From Minisyncoccota bacterium (GTDB lineage Bacteria > Verrucomicrobiota > Lentisphaeria > Oligosphaerales > MVZH01), in assembly GCA_021734725.1 (NCBI GenBank), contig JAIPIM010000004.1, forward strand, positions 1 through 31,360: 31,360 nt of DNA, written 5' to 3'. Below, piece after piece: positions 24,189 through 31,360 of this stretch; position 1 is the stretch's first letter, and each line of letters begins with the position of its first letter. The position numbers and the translations under genes are program-made. Below the pieces are notes generated by a model. It ran no database searches, was not told the DNA's origin, and saw only the letters and a program-made list of their open reading frames with translations.

Positions 24189-24893
24189 ATGTACACTCTT
24201 TTCCAAAAGGAACACCGAAGTGATCGGCACGCGTTCACCCTGATTGAGCTGCTCGTTGTCGTTGCCATCATTGCAGTACTTGCGTCCATTCTGCTTCCTG
24301 CACTCAGAAAAGCGCGCGATTCAGCCAAACGCGTGTCCTGCATGTCCAACCATCGCCAGATTTTCCTGTCAATGGAATTCTGGTACGAGGATGAACAGCG
24401 ATTCCCTCCAGCCGATCCAGGAACATGGGGGTACGGCGATGTCTGGTCACTACAAATGGTTCCCGACTACATCGGCACGAGGAAGATCCTGGATTGTCCG
24501 GCAATTGGCGGTTTAGGTCCATACAATGATTACTTGCTGAACAATTATAATTGGGGAGACGCATTCCCGGAGCGCAGCCGCTCCGGGCCATCAGGACACC
24601 AAAAGCAGGAAATTGTCTACCCGGCGCGAACCGTTCTTACAACCTGTGGACGACATTTTGAATTGTGTACACTCCCCGGAGCATTCGAAACGCATGTTTG
24701 TGGCCCAACATCAATGGCGGGAACAAATGTGGGTGGTACCGGAATGGTATATTATTATCACGATAACCGAGCCATCGTATGCTTCTGCGACGGCCACGTA
24801 GCATCCGTTGACGCTCCAGCGAATTCCAACGATCAGTCAACGTTGACATATGATATGTTCAGTATAAACAACAGCGCAAACTACCCATGGTGA
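24189..24893 (+). CDS. Pseudopilin-like protein (prepilin N-terminal methylation domain, H-x9-DG type)
   Basis: 234 residues. The class-III signal is A|FTLIELLVVVAIIAVLASIL with +5 Glu after a short basic leader (MYTLFQKEHRSDRH). The helix-to-head junction reads 'LRKARDSAKRVSCMSNHRQI'. Near the C terminus is H-D-N-R-A-I-V-C-F-C-D-G, the H-x9-DG motif. It ends NNSANYPW, an aromatic tail like that of the other module B pseudopilin. It follows the PEP-CTERM gene by 64 nt. Likely processed by prepilin peptidase and anchored in the inner membrane; its exact role is not known. Confidence 0.92.
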   Translation: MYTLFQKEHRSDRHAFTLIELLVVVAIIAVLASILLPALRKARDSAKRVSCMSNHRQIFLSMEFWYEDEQRFPPADPGTWGYGDVWSLQMVPDYIGTRKILDCPAIGGLGPYNDYLLNNYNWGDAFPERSRSGPSGHQKQEIVYPARTVLTTCGRHFELCTLPGAFETHVCGPTSMAGTNVGGTGMVYYYHDNRAIVCFCDGHVASVDAPANSNDQSTLTYDMFSINNSANYPW

Positions 24894-25270
24894 ACACGTG
24901 CGCGGTCTTTCAAACCACCGGCGCACAAGTAAAGCGGGGCTCCCGGCCAGCGAGCGCATGTACCGGTTCGCGGCCTTGGACCGCGTTACAAGACCCGCTC
25001 CACTTATCTGCCACACTTTGTCGGATACCCTTAAACGATCCGCTTTCACCGGAGTGCCCGGAACAAGTCGGCTTGCCCGCCGTAACTGGCGGATTACATC
25101 TCGGGTTCCCATCCCGACATTTCCAAAATCCCTGCTTTTACTTCTACAATCTATAATCGTGATTCGTTGCCGCTGCGTCAGCCCCCCTCCGGCTTGTCTC
25201 TTCGCGGCAAAACGCTAACGTACCTGACGCACACATCCATAATAACCGCATAACCACAACCTTCAGTCAT
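24894..25270. other. Intergenic gap with three small GC-rich stems and a lone TATAAT
   Basis: No supported gene. Three short hairpins lie in a row: CGCGG-N7-CCGCG (24969-24985), CCGCC-N6-GGCGG (25077-25092) and TCGGG-N7-CCCGA (25101-25117). None is followed by a clear U run. A perfect TATAAT (25152-25157) has no good -35 partner, so any promoter for the SGNH gene is uncertain. A short ORF spanning the region has no recognisable features. Confidence 0.4.
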
Positions 25271-26461
25271 ATGAAAACCTTAAGAATTCAATCCATTTGC
25301 AGAAAGGCCATTGTGATTGTGTCAGGCACAGCACTGTTTTTGACCAACGCGGCCGCGGCCAAGGGGTCCTATTTTTTCGACTTCGCAAGCGACCCGCGTG
25401 AAGAGGGTTGGGCCTTCCAGGCATCGCAAAATGAAGGCGGAATGAGTTACAACCCGGCGGAAGGCTATTATCTGGATAAAGGCGGCAAACTTATCAGTCC
25501 GGAAATCCAGTGCGCGGATGATCGATTCCAGTTCTATCGCATGACGTTCGAGTCTAAGGCGGACAGTGAATCTTACTACGCCGTCCAGTTCGCCGACAGC
25601 AATGGTGACCTTATTGTCGCCGATAATTATGCCAGCGTGTACCCCTCGGAAGATTGGGTCGGCAATGACGTGTGTTTCCGCGGGCGGGAAAGAGGCGTAT
25701 CGTTCAAAGTACTCTTCCAATCCCGCGGTGACATCTCTGTCCGTAATCTCACTATCCAACCCGTTTCCAACAAGGATGTTGTGGCGTGGGCGGACAGACT
25801 TTACGCCACCTTACCCGAACACCATTACCACCCCCACGCCGACCGCTGGAAACACATCCCAAAAACCATGGCAAAACTGCGCACCGGTGAACCACTCCGC
25901 GTTGTCATGCTGGGTGACAGCATCGTGAATGACACCTTCAACTCACTTTGGGAGGCCTTTGTGAAGGAGGCCTATCCCCAGGCCAGGATGACGGTCGTGT
26001 GCTCGGTCCGCGGAGCAACAGGGGCTCCTTACTACCAACGCGGTGAACATTTCAAAGTCTATGTGGAGGACCTCGAACCCGATCTGCTGATTGTCGGCGG
26101 CATCTCCAACGGCGGAACGACCGAGCCGCTTACAAACTTGCTCGACTTGGTTGACAGGACGACCGGGTGCGAAGTTCTGCTGATGTCCGGCCCCATGGGA
26201 CCGGACTGGAGACCGCATGCCGATGGTGACTTCACAACTCCCCTCCCCGTGCTCACGCCACCCAGACGAAAAGTCTATCGGGAAATGAAGCTGCTGGCCT
26301 CTCAACGAAACATCGAGTTCCTGGACATGTACACCATTTGGCATGCCTATCTCGCGCAATCGCAAAAGCCCTGGCAGTGGTTCCACCGTGACCGCGTCCA
26401 TGCCTGCGACCGCGGCAAGCAAATCCTCGGTCGCATACTGAAACGATACTTTCAGCCATAA
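25271..26461 (+). CDS. Secreted SGNH/GDSL-type hydrolase with an N-terminal binding domain
   Basis: 396 residues. A signal peptide runs to about 31 (VIVSGTALFLTNAAAAKG). Residues about 32-165 are beta-rich and may be a carbohydrate-binding domain ('GSYFFDFASDPREEGWAF'). From about 205 comes the SGNH fold: block I LGDS with Ser217, Gly248 in SVRGATGA, Asn280 in GGISNGG, and Asp374/His377 in DRVHACD, giving the full Ser-Gly-Asn-His set. Such enzymes remove acetyl or other acyl esters from glycans. It lies in module D among secreted proteins, so it probably deacylates the module's polysaccharide. No strong ribosome site was seen before ATG 25271. Confidence 0.85.
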   Translation: MKTLRIQSICRKAIVIVSGTALFLTNAAAAKGSYFFDFASDPREEGWAFQASQNEGGMSYNPAEGYYLDKGGKLISPEIQCADDRFQFYRMTFESKADSESYYAVQFADSNGDLIVADNYASVYPSEDWVGNDVCFRGRERGVSFKVLFQSRGDISVRNLTIQPVSNKDVVAWADRLYATLPEHHYHPHADRWKHIPKTMAKLRTGEPLRVVMLGDSIVNDTFNSLWEAFVKEAYPQARMTVVCSVRGATGAPYYQRGEHFKVYVEDLEPDLLIVGGISNGGTTEPLTNLLDLVDRTTGCEVLLMSGPMGPDWRPHADGDFTTPLPVLTPPRRKVYREMKLLASQRNIEFLDMYTIWHAYLAQSQKPWQWFHRDRVHACDRGKQILGRILKRYFQP

Positions 26462-26608
26462 TCTTAGAGTCTATCGCAACACCGTCGAACACGTCTGCAA
26501 GCCGGCACTGTACACCATCGGCTTTCCGAAAAACGTACCTTCACTTCTTTCTGCTCATACATACTATTTCCGGAGACCGAGCGTTTATTGTGTACAGGAG
26601 CGCGAACC

Positions 26609-27115
26609 ATGAACCAAACACGATTTACATTAATCGAATTACTGGTCGTTATCGCCATTGTCCTGCTGTTGGCCGGGCTTCTTCTCCCGGCATTGAACAT
26701 GGCTCGAAACAGAGCGTGGTCCGCTCGCTGTCGCGCTAACCTGCACAGTATTGCAGCGGGACTGCGCATGTACCTGGACGATGCCAATGACATCATGCCC
26801 GAGGCCGCACAATTGCCTTCCGCAAACCTCAACGAAAACCCCGCCATCGCCGACGTACTCGCGCCGCACCTGGGAAATAATGAAGTATTCCGTTGTCCCG
26901 CCGACAATAAAGGTTATTTCACGTCGGAAGGCAGCAGTTACGAATACAATGCCAACCTCGGCGGTCGTCGGGTCGACAAGACATTTCTCTCCCGCGCACT
27001 CGGGATCGAAAACGTCCCCGTCATGTACGACTACAAAGCGTTCCATGGCGAACCTGGACGCCCAGGCGCCGCCAATTATTTATTTGCCGATGGACACGTC
27101 GGCGATATGGAGTAG
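26609..27115 (+). CDS. Pseudopilin-like protein, short variant without exact H-x9-DG spacing
   Basis: 168 residues from ATG 26609, with AGGAG at 26596-26600; an in-frame TTG at 26588 would add seven residues. The class-III signal is R|FTLIELLVVIAIVLLLAGLL. After the membrane helix comes 'ARNRAWSARCRANLHSIAAG', then a globular head ending 'GAANYLFADGHVGDME'. The terminal DGH block is kept, but the preceding His (in FHGEPG) is 14 residues away instead of nine. It is followed by 27121 with a 5-nt gap rather than by a PEP-CTERM partner, and preceded by the SGNH hydrolase rather than a PEP-CTERM gene. Confidence 0.9.
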   Translation: MNQTRFTLIELLVVIAIVLLLAGLLLPALNMARNRAWSARCRANLHSIAAGLRMYLDDANDIMPEAAQLPSANLNENPAIADVLAPHLGNNEVFRCPADNKGYFTSEGSSYEYNANLGGRRVDKTFLSRALGIENVPVMYDYKAFHGEPGRPGAANYLFADGHVGDME

Positions 27116-27120
27116 GAAGC

Positions 27121-27840
27121 ATGAAACGCAAAACGATCGGTGGTCTGGCTGTACTGTTCGCTCTTGTCGTTACCGGCGCACTCGGGTGGTGGTTAATCGG
27201 AGGCCCCCCTACCCGTCCACCCTCCCCGACTGAGGCGGATCCCGGGGCGGTGACTAAGTATCTGGCGTCCGAGGATTTTGGACGTCTTACCGCCGAGCAA
27301 AAGCGGGACTATCTCAGTCAGGTTCGCGCGCAAGCTGACAATCCGCCGGGATCCGCCCGTGGAGCAAGACAATATCTCCGTGAACTGACCGACGAACAAC
27401 GTCAGCAACTCCGCAACAATATGCGCGAGGTCCGCGGGGCAATGATGCAAGAACGTATGGACGACTATTTCAGCCTTCCCAAAGAAGAACGTGTGGCCTA
27501 CCTGGACACCATGATTGACCGCTTCCAGGAATTCGGAAGACGTCGAGGCGACAGGGATGGCGGCCCGCCGCGACGGACGCGTGGACCAAGGCCTGGAGAC
27601 GGCACTTCCGAGGACACCATCCCCAAGAGGGCAAGTTCGCAAACGGACGGACAACAGACAGATGAAGAAAGTGAAGAATCTCGGCGCGAACACTGGCACG
27701 ATCGGATCCAGCACCGCATCAAAGAGCGCATCGAAACCACGGACCCGGAAACCCGAGCCAAGATGACGCAATTCCATATCGAACTGCGCAAGCGCATGGA
27801 AGAACGCGGCATCCAACCGTTTCACCCGCGACATCGGTGA
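27121..27840 (+). CDS. Membrane-anchored charged protein of unknown function
   Basis: 239 residues. One N-terminal membrane helix (about 8-27, VLFALVVTGALGWWLI) is followed by a highly charged, Pro- and Arg-rich region predicted to be helical or disordered: repeated 'LTxEQRxQL'-type helices (residues 55-135), an RGPRPGDG linker (about 155-170), and a last helix 'MTQFHIELRKRMEERG'. It is not recognised. It lies 5 nt after the pseudopilin, so it is probably a partner of it, anchored in the inner membrane with the charged part outside. The ATG has GGAG about 12 nt upstream. Confidence 0.75.
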   Translation: MKRKTIGGLAVLFALVVTGALGWWLIGGPPTRPPSPTEADPGAVTKYLASEDFGRLTAEQKRDYLSQVRAQADNPPGSARGARQYLRELTDEQRQQLRNNMREVRGAMMQERMDDYFSLPKEERVAYLDTMIDRFQEFGRRRGDRDGGPPRRTRGPRPGDGTSEDTIPKRASSQTDGQQTDEESEESRREHWHDRIQHRIKERIETTDPETRAKMTQFHIELRKRMEERGIQPFHPRHR

Positions 27841-27904
27841 CTCGTCCCACCGCACCAGACCAGCAATTCTTAGGTGAATTTCCTATTTAAGCAAGAGGCA
27901 CGGC

Positions 27905-29560
27905 TTACTCCGTGGCCCTGGGTTTCTTCTTGCCGAGCGTTTTCATCAGACGGTCGATCTCCTGCTGTTTCTCCTCGATGATCTCGCGGTCGACCGAGAC
28001 CGGGTACATGCCCGTCCAGAAAACGACAAGGGTGTACCCCCACTTGATGTAACGGTGGATCGTCTCTTCGGACATTGAAGCCCGATTACGACCTTTCCGC
28101 CTGATGGCCACGCAACTGACTTGGCCCGGGAGGATGTAATCGGCGAACGTGCGCGGCCCCGGACACAGCGGTGCTCTCGACCAGGCGTAGGCCAGGGTGT
28201 GCAAAAAATCCGGTGCCGCCGGCTCGATCAGGAAACGCATCCCGGGATAACGCTGCTTCAGCTTCGGCAGCCACTCACGGTAGACGGTGATGCCGCTGGG
28301 GGTCCACCCCTTCATGCCGGGGTAGGCCCCGCGGTGGGTGGCGTCCAGCCCGATCAGCCTTACGCCCATCCTATAGAGCGGGTCCAGCTCGCGGTAGCAG
28401 GCCTGCATGTCCTTCGGGTTGTCCGGGTTCACCGCGTGGCGGCGCCCAGTGTCGAAGCCTCCGCTGACGGCCGTGGCCCGGCCCCACCACAGGCCCATCT
28501 CCACCAGCTCGGCCGCTTTACTGAACTCATCCTTCGTGGCCAGCATCTCCTCGGTCCACTCCGAACCGATCTCCCACGTCATGCTGGCCCCCCGGTGTTT
28601 GCGGTACAAGCCCGTTACGTTCCAGATCATCATGCGTCGGAACCCGCGGTCCATCACCTGTTTTTTCACGTACTCGGGAAAGCCGGTCCAGCCTTCTTCG
28701 TCGAGCCGCCCCTCGCCGTCGCCGGCGCTGCCGCGGGTGAAGCCGCGCGGGTTGTTGTCGCTGAGCAACGTTCCCACGCTTGCAGCCTGGGCATAGATCG
28801 GTTCGACGGATTTGTAATAGCTGGTGCCTCCGTAGGTGGCACTGAAGAAGTCGCGGTAAGGACGATAAGCCGTCACCCACGCAGTCGGCCGGGCAACCCC
28901 CACCGACAGCGTGAAGCGATAGGTTTCGCCCGCTGCCAGCGTGACCGGGCCGGGAACCTCCGTGTAATTTTTGGCGGCCACCGCAGTATTGTAGATCAAC
29001 GTCCAGGTTCCGTCCTGCTCGCGGTAGTCGTAATCCACTGTGATGTCGATCTGCATCTCCAGTAGCTTGTACATCAGAGCCGACCCGACGAACAAGTCGC
29101 CGTGGTGCACCCCGGTCACCGGGGCGTATGTCATGGCCGGGTAGATGCGCCGCCCCGGAAGCCGGGTCGACTGGCTGCCCTTGACATCCTGGAAACGAAC
29201 ATTCTGCCAGGTCTCGATAATCCGGCTGCCGTCGCGGGGCATGGCGATACCGCCGACGGTCATGGCCGGTGTCTTGACGGGCTTGTCGGTTTGGTTGACC
29301 ACGGTGTAGTGAAGCAGGCACCCCTCGGGGATGGCCTCCAACTTCACCTCCACGGTACAGTCGCTTTCGCCGTACAGCGGCGTGATCCCCGGGCGAATCA
29401 CCTCTTCGTCGTCGACGGTCAGTGTGAGGTACGGCAGGTTGTTTTGCCGGACCAGCCGCACGGCGATGTCCATCGGATTGTCCTGGACGGCCGCTGCGTG
29501 CAGGCACAGCACGATCATGCCCAGCCACGTCCAGAATGCCCTTATGGTGATTGTCTCCAT
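27905..29560 (-). CDS. Secreted protein of unknown family, possible TIM-barrel hydrolase
   Basis: 551 residues. A signal peptide occupies about 1-25 (WTWLGMIVLCLHAAAVQ). The N-terminal half is beta-rich ('LEAIPEGCLLHYTVVNQTDK', 'GETYRFTLSVGVARPTAWVT'). The C-terminal half has the strand-helix pattern of a barrel: 'MMIWNVTGLYRKHRG', 'MGVRLIGLDATHRGAYP', 'YPGMRFLIEPAAPDF', 'KWGYTLVVFWTGMYPVS'. The Asp and Glu in the second and third of these segments are candidate catalytic residues, but no family is recognised. It starts 15 nt after the GH94 stop on the same strand, so it is probably co-transcribed. A long plus-strand ORF crossing it (28121-29065) is a GC-rich shadow. Confidence 0.7.
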   Translation of the reverse strand: METITIRAFWTWLGMIVLCLHAAAVQDNPMDIAVRLVRQNNLPYLTLTVDDEEVIRPGITPLYGESDCTVEVKLEAIPEGCLLHYTVVNQTDKPVKTPAMTVGGIAMPRDGSRIIETWQNVRFQDVKGSQSTRLPGRRIYPAMTYAPVTGVHHGDLFVGSALMYKLLEMQIDITVDYDYREQDGTWTLIYNTAVAAKNYTEVPGPVTLAAGETYRFTLSVGVARPTAWVTAYRPYRDFFSATYGGTSYYKSVEPIYAQAASVGTLLSDNNPRGFTRGSAGDGEGRLDEEGWTGFPEYVKKQVMDRGFRRMMIWNVTGLYRKHRGASMTWEIGSEWTEEMLATKDEFSKAAELVEMGLWWGRATAVSGGFDTGRRHAVNPDNPKDMQACYRELDPLYRMGVRLIGLDATHRGAYPGMKGWTPSGITVYREWLPKLKQRYPGMRFLIEPAAPDFLHTLAYAWSRAPLCPGPRTFADYILPGQVSCVAIRRKGRNRASMSEETIHRYIKWGYTLVVFWTGMYPVSVDREIIEEKQQEIDRLMKTLGKKKPRATE

Positions 29561-29575
29561 CGCTTGCCGTTTAGT

Positions 29576-31360
29576 TCAGTGCCGCATGGTGACTTGCACA
29601 CCGACAGTGGTGCCGGGGCGCGAGGGAAGAACCACGGACGGATCGTGCTCCTCGCCATCCACGCGAATACTGCTGACCCCCCGTGCAACGTGTCCCGGAT
29701 TTCGCACGTCAATGTCGTATCGGGTGCCTCTGTACACGCGGATGACTCGGTACCCGGACCAGTCCGGATGAATACATGGGTCGATGCGTAACCCCTCCAA
29801 GGTGGGGCGAGCCCCCAGAATGTGATCCAGCGCCGCTCTGAACATCCACGCGGCCGTACCGGTAAGCCATGCGTGACTGCCCTGTCCAAAGGTCTCGTGT
29901 TCGTCGGATGTCGTGTACTGCGCGTACACGTACGGCTCCACCTGGTACCGATCCGAGTCGAAGGACGCCGGTGCCAATCGTTCGTACATCTCCGTTGCGC
30001 GCGTGCCATGCCCCAGAAGGCACTCGGCGATGATTGCCCACGTCGTTGTGTGGTTAAAAATGGCGCCATTCTCCTTTTTTCCCCAGACACATCGCGTGAT
30101 CAACCCGATCCGGTCGTCGACGGCATGATAGGCCGGCGCCAGCAATTTCGGCCCAAACTCCGTGTCGAGATGGTCCGCCGCCGATTGCATCACGGTATCG
30201 GCACGTTGTTCGTCCGCCACCCCGGAGAGCACGGACCACGTCTGCGGGTTGAGGTAAATACGGCCTTCGTCACACTCCGAGCTGCCCAATTTCCGCCCGT
30301 CGGCGCATACCGCGCGGAGGTACCACTCTCCATCCCAGGCGTGAGCGTTCAGCGCAGCAGCAGCCGCTTGGTATGTCGTCTCAAGCTCGTTTGCCCATTC
30401 CTCGTCCTTCAATACGATACGTGCAATATCCGCCAACAGCCGTAGATTGTAGGCGTAGGCCATGCCCGCCCAGACGCTTTCGCCACCCCCTTCTTCACCA
30501 CCCACAAAATCGAGCGTGTCATTCCAGTCGCCTCGCCCGAATGTCGGAATCCCGTTGGGTCCGAGGTTGTTGTCAATAAAACGCACCGACGCGCGCAAAT
30601 GGTCCAAGAGCGTCCCGTCCTTACCGTCGTAAAACGAAGCGGATGCTGATAAAATGGATGCATCGCCGGTTTCCGCCAGGTAATACCATGCGGCCGTGAT
30701 CAGCCAGAGTGGGTCGTCTTTGTGTCCGGTAAACTCCGCCACCCCGGACACTGGATGGAAACAATGCGCGCACACACCGTCCGAGCGCTGGTAGCGCGCA
30801 AGGAGAAGGATCCGCTCGCGGACCAAGTCCGGATCGGTCAGTACAACGCTGATCGTGTCCTGGAGACTGTCGCGGAATCCCATACCCCGCGTCAACCCCC
30901 AGTGGTAATAGGATGCGTTGCGCGAAAGCAGGAAGGTTATTTTCCCCTGATAGGGATTCCATGCGTTCAGATAGGTATCCATGGCATCGGAAGGAGTATC
31001 AACCTGCACTGCGGATGTGTACTCCCGCCAGTACTGCTTCACATCGTCGAGGGCTCCCTCAACGGCCGTGGCTCGACCGTACTTCTCGAGCAACGGAAGA
31101 CAAGCGGATTCGAGCATGCCTTCTTTTTTGTCGGCAACACCGAGAAGAATGTGGAACTCCAGAGATTCCCCGGGTGCCAAAGTAATGGAGTGCCGCAGAC
31201 AGGATACCAGGTTTCCGGAGGAACCAGCCGCGCTCTGAAGGGCCCCCGTTTCGACCGCAACGGGATTGTGTTCGGCACGATACGGGCCGAAGAATACTCC
31301 GCGCTCACCCGCGTACGCAGCCACCGGCAGCGTTAATGCCATACACGCCACCTTATCCCA
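29576..31360 (-). CDS. GH94-family phosphorylase (cellobiose/laminaribiose/chitobiose type), 5' end outside window
   Basis: The frame is open from the right edge to the stop at 29578-29576 (594 residues), with no internal start needed: the residues before GTG 31351 continue W-D-K-V. Family features: 'WNPYQGKITF', 'LTRGMGFRDSLQD', the acid-site motif GRGDWNDTLD (minus strand, about 30503-30538), 'NPQTWSVLSG' and 'KKENGAIFNHTTTW', then a C-terminal beta domain ending 'GTTVGVQVTMRH'. GH94 enzymes split beta-linked disaccharides with phosphate, giving sugar-1-phosphate, in the cytoplasm. The missing part would be the N-terminal 150-250 residues. The specific disaccharide cannot be read. A fossil of a related 3' end lies at 19116-19140. 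Confidence 0.9.
   Translation of the reverse strand, partial: WDKVACMALTLPVAAYAGERGVFFGPYRAEHNPVAVETGALQSAAGSSGNLVSCLRHSITLAPGESLEFHILLGVADKKEGMLESACLPLLEKYGRATAVEGALDDVKQYWREYTSAVQVDTPSDAMDTYLNAWNPYQGKITFLLSRNASYYHWGLTRGMGFRDSLQDTISVVLTDPDLVRERILLLARYQRSDGVCAHCFHPVSGVAEFTGHKDDPLWLITAAWYYLAETGDASILSASASFYDGKDGTLLDHLRASVRFIDNNLGPNGIPTFGRGDWNDTLDFVGGEEGGGESVWAGMAYAYNLRLLADIARIVLKDEEWANELETTYQAAAAALNAHAWDGEWYLRAVCADGRKLGSSECDEGRIYLNPQTWSVLSGVADEQRADTVMQSAADHLDTEFGPKLLAPAYHAVDDRIGLITRCVWGKKENGAIFNHTTTWAIIAECLLGHGTRATEMYERLAPASFDSDRYQVEPYVYAQYTTSDEHETFGQGSHAWLTGTAAWMFRAALDHILGARPTLEGLRIDPCIHPDWSGYRVIRVYRGTRYDIDVRNPGHVARGVSSIRVDGEEHDPSVVLPSRPGTTVGVQVTMRH

Noticed and set aside
24898..25218. 106-residue ORF between the pseudopilin and the SGNH gene
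   Set aside because: Composition unlike the neighbouring genes, no ribosome site, no motif and no signal peptide.
26499..26524. AAGCCG-N14-CGGCTT inverted repeat after the SGNH gene as a terminator
   Set aside because: The loop is long, the stem is six pairs and no U run follows.
28121..29065. 314-residue plus-strand ORF opposite the secreted protein of module E
   Set aside because: Pro/Arg/Gly/His-rich composition with no motif. It is a shadow of the GC-rich minus-strand gene, which has a signal peptide and a coherent fold pattern.

Overview
The window looks like a polysaccharide-degradation region from a bacterium of the Planctomycetota-Verrucomicrobiota-Lentisphaerota/Kiritimatiellota group. 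The evidence is the combination of three PEP-CTERM (exosortase-sorted) proteins, four type-II pseudopilin-like proteins (three with an H-x9-DG motif near the C terminus), several sugar-responsive regulators (two LacI, one GntR hybrid, one ROK) and many large carbohydrate-active proteins. This assignment is inferred from gene content; no rRNA or other marker gene is present. No tRNA, rRNA, CRISPR array, transposase or integrase was seen.

Layout. Module A (1-2277, +): C-terminal part of a LacI-family regulator, then a PEP-CTERM protein and a pseudopilin. A gene-poor gap (2278-2847) holds an imperfect inverted repeat of TGGAATNNT units, then a promoter and a dyad. Module B (2848-15519, +): a GntR-type helix-turn-helix fused to what looks like an ABC sugar-binding domain, a TPR protein, a sugar-binding protein with an EF-hand-like loop, two sugar ABC permeases (no ATPase gene), a PEP-CTERM/pseudopilin pair, a 1364-residue heparinase/lyase-like multidomain protein and a D-2-hydroxyacid dehydrogenase. 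Module C (15516-18975, -): LacI regulator with a perfect 16-bp operator, a cytoplasmic GH5-GH16 two-domain glycosidase, a small DMT/SMR-type membrane protein and the severed first 33 codons of a ROK sugar kinase. Module D (19300-27840, +): ROK repressor with its own promoter and operator, a secreted discoidin/TIM-barrel hydrolase-like protein, another PEP-CTERM/pseudopilin pair, an SGNH hydrolase, a fourth pseudopilin and a small anchored protein. Module E (31360-27905, -): a GH94 phosphorylase running off the right edge and a secreted protein of unknown family.

How it fits together. The recurring plan is regulator, then transporter or degradative enzymes, then a PEP-CTERM protein immediately followed by a pseudopilin. 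This suggests that each saccharide-specific regulon carries its own pair of cell-surface or secretion components. Secreted enzymes would cut polymers outside the cytoplasm, ABC or DMT transporters would import fragments, and cytoplasmic GH5-GH16 and GH94 enzymes would process glucan oligosaccharides. Both edges of module C carry severed gene ends: the ROK kinase start at 15516-15617, and two back-to-back gene tails at 19116-19181. I read these as scars of past recombination or deletion.
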